Positions 53,668 through 61,019 of a DNA stretch of 64,000 nucleotides are shown here, piece by piece. Numbering within the stretch: position 1 is the first letter of the stretch; each line of letters opens with the position of its first letter. The notes under the pieces were generated by a model that was given only the letters and a program-made list of their open reading frames with translations, had not been told where the DNA came from and made no database searches. The DNA is from Pedosphaera parvula Ellin514 (GTDB lineage Bacteria > Verrucomicrobiota > Verrucomicrobiia > Limisphaerales > Pedosphaeraceae), in assembly GCF_000172555.1 (NCBI RefSeq), contig NZ_ABOX02000042.1, forward strand, positions 1-64,000. The letters are read 5' to 3'. The position numbers and the translations under genes were made by a program.

Positions 53668-53717
53668 TGACTCATCGTCTATGGACCAACCAGCTTCGTC
53701 CATGGACGATGAGTCAA
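53667..53717 (-). promoter_or_regulatory. 20-bp inverted repeat, likely controller operator
   Basis: Left arm 53667-53686 and right arm 53698-53717 match at 19 of 20 positions, separated by an 11-base spacer. The arms contain gactcatcgtc and gacgatgagtc, which resemble the GACTnnnAGTC C-box of restriction-modification controllers with one change each. The left arm ends at the XRE start codon, so bound protein would block initiation. A hairpin masking the start is an alternative. Confidence 0.75.
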
Positions 53718-53760
53718 GTCCACAGGCAATTGGTCAAGTATTGCCAGACAAGGAAGCACC

Positions 53761-53940
53761 ATGTTCAACCTCTTCAAAAGGAAAAAAACCGAAGCCAGAC
53801 TCGAAATCCTCAACACCCTATTCAGCGACATGCGCCACACGCAACACGCAACAAGCCATCCTGCTCCGTGCTTATTGGCCATTCCATGGACCTTGGTCAT
53901 TTGTCATTGGGCATTTACCAAGCTCTCCCCATCCGCGTGA
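53761..53940 (+). pseudogene. short ORF, possible gene remnant
   Basis: A 59-residue frame with an N-terminus that looks like a gene start (MFNLFKRKKTEARLEILNTL) and an aaggaa ribosome binding site at 53750, but which runs into the dispersed repeat at 53838 and then into phrase-like sequence. It may be a small gene truncated by repeat insertion, or chance. Confidence 0.2.
53838..53851. repeat. dispersed cacgcaacacgcaa element
   Basis: The exact 14-mer of 42292-42305 and near copy of 39928-39940, inside the 300-base gap beyond the controller operator. The rest of the gap (53718-54003) holds other phrase-like words (e.g. ccgcgtgaatccgcgtccatc) and no recognised gene. Confidence 0.6.
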
Positions 53941-54003
53941 ATCCGCGTCCATCTGCGGCTGACCTCAAGTTCGAAAATCGAAATTCGCCATTCGCAATTT
54001 TGC

Positions 54004-55875
54004 TCACTCCATCCCCAACTGCTCCTGCAAAAACGCGATATTCACTCGGGCCTGTTCACGTTGTCGCGCGAGTTGAGCCAGTTGAGCCTGGACCAATCGC
54101 AACCGCGCATTGAACAACGTTTGCAATTCACCGAACTTCCGCTCGCACGCGAGCGCCTCCTCTTTCAGCTTCTCCAGCCGCTCCTGCACCCGCCGCTCAA
54201 TCTCCTGCCGCAACGAATTCGACATCGGCTTCGACGCATCATATTTGAAAATCCCTTCACACGTCTTGCGCCACGCCAGCAATCCCAAAACCTGCGTTTC
54301 ACCCAATCCCGCGATCTTCGCCAATGCCGCTTCCGTGATGTCGGCCGTCGTTTCGATGCCGTGCGATTGCAACATCGTCTTGTCACCCAATCCCACCCCG
54401 GACACCAACGCATCGCGCAACAACAAATCGTCCAAAAATTCCTGCATCTGATACTTCTTGCGATCCCCCGCCAGGTCACCTTCAATGTCCCGTCGCACAT
54501 GCCCCGGCCGGCTCAACATGCGCAACATCGGCAGGACGACGGCATGCAGTTTGGAAAACTCCCGGTTATAATCCGCTACGAGCATCTGTTGACTCGGGGC
54601 GCTCTGCAACGAGGCTTCGGCTTCCGCCAGGGCTTTCTGGTTCGCGTCCAGCGCGGTGGACAGCCAATTCTTTTTCCAGCCGCCAAGAGCCACTGTTTTT
54701 TGCAGCGAATTCCAAAGTCCCGCCGGTTCCGATGGCAGCGCCTCGGGTGCCAGATCAGCAAAGACGGGCAGCGGCTCGATGGCAAACGGATGCGGACGTA
54801 TGCTGCGCAAGCGCGTGATAAAATCCGCCTCCTTCAACAGCATGCTTGTGTCACTGGTATGCTCTTCGCGGAATGGAAAGAGATCCACCTCCGTCTCACG
54901 CATCACGGAACACCACGGGCATTCCACTGCCTTTTTCCAAAAGATATGTCCCGAATGATTTGCGCACGCCGTGAGGTTTTTCAACAATTCTTCCAGGCAT
55001 TCCTTCCACTCCGCCGCCTGCGGTCTCGCCTTCGGCGCCTCCGAACCCTTCAAAAACGCGCGCATGAAAAGCTCCTGCATGCATCCCGGCAACGCCGTCA
55101 AGGCTGGACAACCCGGCGGTGGTGCGAGCGGCAAACCAAGTTCTTTCGGCGCGAAAGCAAACGCGAATTCGCCGATCGCCGCCTCCGGTGTCAGTTGTTT
55201 TCCCCCGCGTGGCACACCGGCAAACGGATGTCGCCCGGCAAAGCACAAAAGAAATATCAACTGTGCCAGCCCGAACAAATCATGATTCACATCCCGATGC
55301 AGGCCAACCAGATTTTTGCCCTGCAACTCCGGCGGCGTCCACAACGGCGTCCCCACATCCGAAGTGTAAACCGTCCCTTCATCCGCCACTTGAAAGCTGT
55401 CACAATCAATCAATCGCACGGTGGCATCCGGCAGGACTTTGACATTTTGTTCGCTGATGTCCCCGATCACAATTTCATGGCAATGCAGCTCATCGAAAAC
55501 GTGGGCGAGATTATACGCCACATGCGCCATGAACCTGAAACTGGCCTTGGGAAAATGATGCAGCCGCGCCCGCGTGCCGTAGAGATCATGAATTTCATGC
55601 CCACGCACAAATGGAATCAGAATGCCAACCACCTTGGATAAATCCGCATCGGCGAAGAGCAAAGACTTGGGCAATGCCGCCACCTTTGAAAGTGCCTCTG
55701 CGCGCGACCGCAGCAACTTCAACTTCCGGGTTTGCACCACGTCCGGCTTTTCATGATAAACCTTTACGCACAGCGTCTCGGTGTCCTTGAGGCGATAAAG
55801 CACCCCCTCGCCGCCGCTGGCAAACTGGTCGCCCAGTGGCAGCATCCTTCCCGACTCGTCATAAACTTCATTCAT
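54004..55875 (-). CDS. protein kinase with zinc-ribbon and HhH, TerY-P triad kinase
   Basis: About 623 residues from the ATG at 55875. The N-terminal Ser/Thr kinase domain has a glycine-rich loop SGGEGVLYRL, VAIK-type Lys in CVKVYHEK, catalytic loop IGDISEQNVKV (D in place of HRD's D) and metal motif DCDSF (a variant DFG). A cysteine cluster (CANHSGHIFW, then CPWCSVM) suggests a zinc ribbon near residue 320. A helix-hairpin-helix (VSGVGLGDKTML, then IAGLGETQVLGLL) and coiled coil follow. This order is typical of the kinase in the TerY-P signalling triad. The gene overlaps the phosphatase upstream, and a cognate phosphorylation switch is likely. Substrate is unknown. Confidence 0.82.
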   Translation of the reverse strand: MNEVYDESGRMLPLGDQFASGGEGVLYRLKDTETLCVKVYHEKPDVVQTRKLKLLRSRAEALSKVAALPKSLLFADADLSKVVGILIPFVRGHEIHDLYGTRARLHHFPKASFRFMAHVAYNLAHVFDELHCHEIVIGDISEQNVKVLPDATVRLIDCDSFQVADEGTVYTSDVGTPLWTPPELQGKNLVGLHRDVNHDLFGLAQLIFLLCFAGRHPFAGVPRGGKQLTPEAAIGEFAFAFAPKELGLPLAPPPGCPALTALPGCMQELFMRAFLKGSEAPKARPQAAEWKECLEELLKNLTACANHSGHIFWKKAVECPWCSVMRETEVDLFPFREEHTSDTSMLLKEADFITRLRSIRPHPFAIEPLPVFADLAPEALPSEPAGLWNSLQKTVALGGWKKNWLSTALDANQKALAEAEASLQSAPSQQMLVADYNREFSKLHAVVLPMLRMLSRPGHVRRDIEGDLAGDRKKYQMQEFLDDLLLRDALVSGVGLGDKTMLQSHGIETTADITEAALAKIAGLGETQVLGLLAWRKTCEGIFKYDASKPMSNSLRQEIERRVQERLEKLKEEALACERKFGELQTLFNARLRLVQAQLAQLARQREQARVNIAFLQEQLGME

Positions 55876-56644
55876 CATGCACCATGAGAACGAGGCTTTT
55901 GTCGTCGTCGGTTCGGGCGCATACGCGCTCCGATTCCAATAATTGGTGCAGACCGGAACTGAAACTTTCCTGATTCATCTCCGACTTGAGCCGGCGGGCC
56001 AGTGGTGAAAAAAATGGCGGATGCGGAATACACGCATTCATATCCAACGCCAGCCGTTCCAATCCGTCGGTGATCCCCACAATGAAATCCAGCCGTCCAT
56101 CGATGCGCCCCATCTGAAAGGAACTCGCCGCCGTCGGTGAAGTCACAAATTCAGTCTGCCCAACAAATTCTCCCTGTGCCGGCCACGTAACCGCTCCGAG
56201 AATCCCGCCTCGCGAGGCCGCCCAACACCCGTCGCCAATTTGAAAGAAAAGGGAAATTTTCGGATGCGCCACGGATACCAGCAATGTGCAGGCAAAATCC
56301 TGCACTGGCGCCCGTCGTTCAGCAGCCAGTTGCTGCAGCGTTCTCTGCTGCTCCTGGATCATCAGCTTGCCATCCAGCCGCTCGTAAGCTGCCAGGACCC
56401 GCGCTGGATCAGGATGATCATTCAGTTCGCGGGCGAAAAACTCAATCGCTCCCTCCGAAACCAACTGTGCAGCTTCATCAGCAAAACGCGCCGACCCCGC
56501 ACCATCAGATAACGCGCAAATGACAACATTCCGATCCGGCCCCACAACTCGCAATGTGCTCCAGTCCTGGCATGGCAGGCAGTTCTCCAAATGCGCCGAA
56601 CCACGCACTGACGCGTTTGCGAATTTCCACATCGCTCTAGACAT
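55868..56644 (-). CDS. PP2C-type protein phosphatase, TerY-P triad
   Basis: 258 residues. The start MSRAMWKFANASVRGSAH may be the downstream MWKF (56632), as in related phosphatases; the 56644 ATG is given. Metal-binding PP2C motifs are visible: CALSDGAGSARFADEAA (the D and G of motif 1-2), FQIGDGCWAASRGG and FIVGITDGLERL. It should remove phosphate from Ser/Thr, opposing the kinase encoded downstream by an 11-base overlap. The vWA gene upstream overlaps by 8 bases. The three genes are one translationally coupled cassette. Confidence 0.88.
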   Translation of the reverse strand: MSRAMWKFANASVRGSAHLENCLPCQDWSTLRVVGPDRNVVICALSDGAGSARFADEAAQLVSEGAIEFFARELNDHPDPARVLAAYERLDGKLMIQEQQRTLQQLAAERRAPVQDFACTLLVSVAHPKISLFFQIGDGCWAASRGGILGAVTWPAQGEFVGQTEFVTSPTAASSFQMGRIDGRLDFIVGITDGLERLALDMNACIPHPPFFSPLARRLKSEMNQESFSSGLHQLLESERVCARTDDDKSLVLMVHDE

Positions 56645-57326
56645 TCACTGTGGCCCAGCCGGCGATGGAAGGCAGAACGATTCCCTGCGTGCCGGGATTG
56701 GCCGAGGAAACCGTCCTCAGCGACGAGGATAGCCATGTGAACAACCCTTGGAAATCCAAACCGTTCAGCTTGATCGCCGGTCGGCTTGCTGGACACAACT
56801 CATTCAGCTTCCCTTGATTCGCATCGGACACCGCCACACCAAAAAACATTAATTTTTTATCCACCTCACCTGCTCTTACAATCTCAACCGCCTGTCTCCA
56901 GTTCGCCGTTTCGTAATCCGTTGGCTCTCCATCCGTGATCAGAAAAATCCATGGGCGAAAATAACTCACCCCTGCCGCCCGGTATTTTCTCTTTCTTTTT
57001 TCCAACAGCTCGCAGGCCTGCACCACCGCTTCACCCATCGGCGTCTTGCCACCCGCCTCGAAACGCGGCGGCACGAATGCTGAGGGACTGACAAAATCCT
57101 GCACAATATGCACCCCGTCACCAAAGGTGATGATGGCTGTCTCCACTCGCTTGCACGCCAGCCGGCTCCGCGTCAAATCATGGGCAAAAAGGTCCACACC
57201 CAAATTCAAAAAATCAATGGCCGCTCCCCGCATCGAACTGGACACATCCAGCACCAGCACGCACGGGCACCTCGGCTCCGGATTGTCGACGAATTCGACA
57301 TCAATAAATGGCAGTTGGTCACTCAT
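56637..57326 (-). CDS. vWA domain protein, TerY-like
   Basis: About 229 residues from the ATG at 57326 (MSDQLPFIDVEFVDN). A frame to 57401 adds 25 residues encoded by a near-duplicated stretch (two ccctttatccacagt copies) and looks spurious. The von Willebrand A domain has the MIDAS motif DVSSSMRGAAIDF, the conserved Thr in KTPMGEAV and the Asp of LITDGEPTD. TerY-type vWA proteins act as metal-dependent adaptor proteins near kinase and phosphatase genes in stress or phage-resistance gene clusters. No TerD, TerC or TerB genes are in the window, so the triad may act with another effector. Confidence 0.88.
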   Translation of the reverse strand: MSDQLPFIDVEFVDNPEPRCPCVLVLDVSSSMRGAAIDFLNLGVDLFAHDLTRSRLACKRVETAIITFGDGVHIVQDFVSPSAFVPPRFEAGGKTPMGEAVVQACELLEKRKRKYRAAGVSYFRPWIFLITDGEPTDYETANWRQAVEIVRAGEVDKKLMFFGVAVSDANQGKLNELCPASRPAIKLNGLDFQGLFTWLSSSLRTVSSANPGTQGIVLPSIAGWATVNV

Positions 57327-58155
57327 GGCATATTCCTGTTCGTTAACTGTCTTAATTCCTCTTCCCTTTATCCACAGTCCCTTTATCCACAGTCTCACCA
57401 ATTCGCGAAACCAAGTCTTATGGTCCGCACATCACTTTCATCCGACCTCTTGGCACCTCTTACAGCCACATGTCCTATTTTAAGGCAATATTGGCTGCCT
57501 GGATGCGCTATGTCTATACCTCCTTAGCAAGAACGTTGCCCAACTCCCGAAATCGATTCATTCTTTTTATAAACACCTCCTCCAAAACTCTCCTCCCCCT
57601 CTCAACTGCGGATATCTCATGCTCCTTTCAAATAAAATGGCATTGTGCGGAGAACACTCTGGCCCTGCATACGCTCTGTTGTAAAATGACCTCCCTGTAG
57701 ATTTCCCGGATATCAGACTCGACAAAACCCATCGCTTTTCATCATCCCAAATCCCGATTCCGAAAATCAACCACCGCCACCAATGCCGATGAGAAAACCA
57801 CCCCGCTACTCACGCTGAAATTACTTTCGCTTCGCCTCCTTTCCTCTCCATTAAAACAACTTCGGTGGCTGTAATACGTTAAATAATGCTGTCTGAATAA
57901 ACCTCGCACCGGCTCGAAATTCAGACCCCGGAGGATCACCAGCAACCCGTTTCTCAACCTCTTGCGAAATTACCGCGTGCCTTAAATCTGGACAGAACAA
58001 AACGTGATTCGCTTCTCTTCATGTCAAACACTCGAGCCAACCTGAGCTCTAAATAGTGGCACGCAGTTGTAAGGATTTTGATTGCATGCGCAGTCGAATT
58101 TCCAATACTGCTTCATCCAACTGGACCAGCGGCTCGAATTCCACTACGTTCTAAT
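57327..58155. other. 829-base gap with no recognisable gene
   Basis: Short open frames only, none with a motif or ribosome binding site. Contains the upstream region of the vWA operon and of the chitinase gene. A direct repeat ccctttatccacagt occurs twice in 57361-57391. No promoter could be placed with confidence. Confidence 0.5.
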
Positions 58156-59510
58156 ATGCGTTTGCACGCTTCGCTTCCAAGCCTGATTGTTTCCTTGCTG
58201 GCCTGTTGCCTTCTATCTCCCAACGCTCGTGCTGACATCTGGAGCACCGCTTATTACGCCGCCTGGCGGCAGGGAATGATGCCCGCTTCCAATGTCGACT
58301 ACACCGCCCTCACCCATGTCATCCACTTTTCCATCGAACCCAATGCCGATGGCTCCTTGAATACCGGCGTCAATGGCATCACAGCCTCCTATTCCAACGA
58401 TCTTGTTACTCGTGCCCATAATGCTGGAAAAAAGGTTCTTATCTGCATCGGCGGTGCTGACACCCAGATAAAATTCCAGGGTGCAACGAGCGCCACAAAT
58501 CGCACCACCTTCGTCAACAACCTGGTCTCCTTCATGAAAACGTACAATTACGATGGCATCGACGTCGATTGGGAACCGTTGGATGCTGCTGATGCCAATC
58601 TGTTCACCAACCTTGTCGTCAACTGCGCTCCGCTTTATCCATTGCCAAACCACAGTCGCTTCTTACTGCCGCTGCCCTGACGTCCTCTTCCTCCATTTTT
58701 TTCCCGGTGCGCAGTCAGTTCGATCAAATCAATATCATGACTTACGATCTGTCCGGACCCTGGGCTGGTTGGATCACCTGGTTTAATTCTCCGATTTATG
58801 ATGGTGGCACCCGCTTCCCCAGCTCCCACGGTTTGGTCCCTTCCATCGATGGCAGTGTAAATGCCTTTATCGCCGCAGGGATACCAGCCGGCAAGCTCGG
58901 CATTGGCATTGCCTTTTATGGTTACATCTGGAGCGGTGGCACCGGGACAACGAATGGTGGAGTGGCCTTCCCACGCGAATCTTATACCACAGATCCAGTT
59001 GCCGTTCCCTGTTCCTACGACGAAATCATGACCAATTATCAATCACAACTTTATCGTTGGGACACCTATGCCCAGGCCGCTTACCTGACCATCGATAATT
59101 CGGGTTCGGCAAATGATCGATTCATTTCCTATGACGACGAACATGCCTGTCAGGCCAAGGTCAGTTATGCCCGCAATCGCGGTCTCGGTGGTGTCATGAT
59201 TTTTGATCTCGGCAACGGCTACCGCCCCACTCAACCCGTGGGGAAACGCGATCCGCTCCTCCAAGCCATCAAGCAAGCTCTCGCCACTCCGCTTTTCACT
59301 GGTTTGACTCGCACCAACCAACTCACTCAACTCAATTTCAACACCAGCCCGCTTGGTCTTTATCGTGTACTCTGGACGAGTAATCTCATGGGGGGTCCTT
59401 GGAATACCCTGACAAACAGTTTGAGCGCCAGCGGAACCAACCTCCAGGTCATCGATTCTGCCACGCCCGCTTCTGACCAACGCTTTTACCGCATCCAAAC
59501 ACCGCCTTGA
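58156..59510 (+). pseudogene. GH18 chitinase disrupted by a one-base frameshift
   Basis: The 5' half (58156-58680) carries a signal peptide and the GH18 catalytic motif DGIDVDWE near residue 140 (Glu is the acid). The 3' half (in another frame, from about 58617) continues the same fold: RSALSIAKPQSLLTAAALTS, QINIMTYDLSGPWAG, CSYDEI and FISYDDEHACQAKVSYARN. The frames join smoothly at about 58617 if one base is added, which would read ...FTNLV-RQLRSALS. Thus a base was lost there (or a sequencing error exists). The product would be a secreted chitinase or related GH18, needed for chitin breakdown. C-terminal 70 residues form a fibronectin-like tail (LYRVLWTSNLMGG). Confidence 0.82.
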
Positions 59511-59914
59511 ACCATTATTCAATAGATCTTCCTGGCAATCGGTGGCTCAACCCTTGTTTGAATGCTGATGGCTCTGAAAATGACATATTCATTTCCTACG
59601 ATGACGAACGCGCTTGTGCCGCCAAAGTGACGTACGCCCGTGACCACCACTTGGGTGGTCTCATGATCTTTGACCTTGGCAATGGCTACCGTCCCTTTCA
59701 GTCCGCTGGAGAACAAGATCCATTGCTGAAAACGATTAAAAAATCCTTGTTCAAAGAACCAATCACTACCATCCAACCATGGCGTTGCGCTTGGACCAGG
59801 GTAAGCCGGGTTGAACGCCGTCGCCGCACGCCGGTCAAAAGGCTGGAATTAGGACCGTTGGACACTAAACTCGGGAATCACCCAATGAACCATCATAACT
59901 TAAGCTTGGCATGA
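59507..59914 (+). pseudogene. degraded copy of the chitinase C-terminal part
   Basis: Residues encoded from about 59514 to 59760 repeat the preceding gene's segment: FISYDDERACAAKVTYARDH and LGGLMIFDLGNGYRPFQ match FISYDDEHACQAKVSYARNR and LGGVMIFDLGNGYRPTQ. There is no start, no catalytic motif and no natural end, so it is a fragment of a duplicated, diverged GH18 gene. The downstream part of the frame to 59914 is unrelated. The AI-2E gene begins at its end. Confidence 0.78.
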
Positions 59915-60885
59915 CCAGCCCGACCCGTTTTTCCTATGGCTTTTTGGCTCTGCTGCTGGTGCTCGTAATCTGGCTGCATCTGGCTGTTCCATTGCTCGCG
60001 GTGCTATTCTCGCTGTTTGTTCTGAATAAGCTCACTTTTGGAAAACACAAATGGCTTGCCGTGGTGCTTTTTATCCTCGTGATTGCCGGCGTCTCCTATG
60101 GCGCTGTTCATTTCCTTCGCGCGGCTGTCGTCGCTTTCCCAAAAATCGCTGAAACCTCCATACCCTCGGTGCTGGCATGGGCACAATCCCGGAACATCGA
60201 ACTGCCGTTCTCCGATTACAGCAGTCTCAAGGATCTCGCTGTGGATACGGTTAGGGAACAACTTCATTCTGTCGGAACCCTGGCCCGCGGCGCCACTTCC
60301 CACCTTGTGTTCCTGCTCATCGGCGCGGTCGTCGCCATCAGCCTGTTTCTTAACAGCCAGCTCGACCTGGACCGCCACTCGCATCGCGTTAAGAACAATC
60401 TTTATTCCCTTTGTTGCGAAGCCATCGCCGAACGCTTTTTTGCTCTTTACCAAAGCTTCTCCACGGTAATGGGCGCACAAATCGTCATCTCACTGATCAA
60501 CACCCTGCTCACCACAGTTTTCGTTTTCATCGTCCATCTGCCCTATGGACTTGTAGTCATCGGCGTGACGTTCCTTTGCGGATTGCTGCCGGTAGTCGGC
60601 AATTTGATCAGCAACACGATCATCGTGGGTGTTGCTTTCACGATCTCTCCCAGATTCGCATTCATCGCCCTGATTTTCCTGATCGTCGTTCACAAGCTCG
60701 AGTATTTCCTTAATAGTAAAATCGTCGGCGATCGCATCCGCAATCCGGTCTGGCTGACGTTGCTTGGCTTGCTGATTGGCGAAAAATTGATGGGCCTGCC
60801 CGGCATGATCCTCGCCCCCGTCATTCTCAACTACATCCGCGTCGAAACTTCTCAAATTGAGGTTGTAACTCCTCCAAAGGAATGA
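59911..60885 (+). CDS. AI-2E/PerM family membrane protein
   Basis: 324 residues with about seven hydrophobic segments: two in the N-terminal 65, and then GATSHLVFLLIGAVVAISLF and the conserved LVVIGVTFLCGLLPVVGNLISN motif near residues 215-237 (G-L-P-x-x-G in the family), ILIVVHKLEYFLNSKIVG and LLIGEKLMGLPGMILAPV. The family's export roles vary (AI-2 export, glycine, Na+/H+); the substrate is not readable. The length is slightly shorter than usual (about 340-380). Upstream overlap with the fragment above is by chance. Confidence 0.85.
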   Translation: MTSPTRFSYGFLALLLVLVIWLHLAVPLLAVLFSLFVLNKLTFGKHKWLAVVLFILVIAGVSYGAVHFLRAAVVAFPKIAETSIPSVLAWAQSRNIELPFSDYSSLKDLAVDTVREQLHSVGTLARGATSHLVFLLIGAVVAISLFLNSQLDLDRHSHRVKNNLYSLCCEAIAERFFALYQSFSTVMGAQIVISLINTLLTTVFVFIVHLPYGLVVIGVTFLCGLLPVVGNLISNTIIVGVAFTISPRFAFIALIFLIVVHKLEYFLNSKIVGDRIRNPVWLTLLGLLIGEKLMGLPGMILAPVILNYIRVETSQIEVVTPPKE

Positions 60886-60950
60886 CGGCTCAGGCTCAAG
60901 TTGGAAAAAAACGAATTCACTGACATTGCGAGTGAGTAGGAGTAAATAAA

Positions 60951-60978
60951 GGAGGCCGGGAATTCCTTCCCGGCCTCC
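60951..60978 (+). terminator. strong GC-rich hairpin between convergent genes
   Basis: A perfect 12-bp stem (ggaggccgggaa / ttcccggcctcc) with a ttcc loop, followed on the plus strand by tgctttcccccgtttt. It lies 65 bases after the AI-2E gene and 42 before the LamG gene stop, so it can serve both. The GC-rich stem but weak T-run means Rho-independent activity is probable, not certain. Confidence 0.7.
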
Positions 60979-61019
60979 TGCTTTCCCCCGTTTTAGGGAG
61001 GTTTAATTCTCCATGCTGC

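Noticed and set aside
54061-55641. 526-residue plus-strand open frame opposite the kinase gene
   Set aside because: Shadow of the conserved kinase; rich in R, Q and H with no recognised domain.
57327-58155. Hidden gene in the gap before the chitinase
   Set aside because: No open frame with motif, start signal or coding-like composition.
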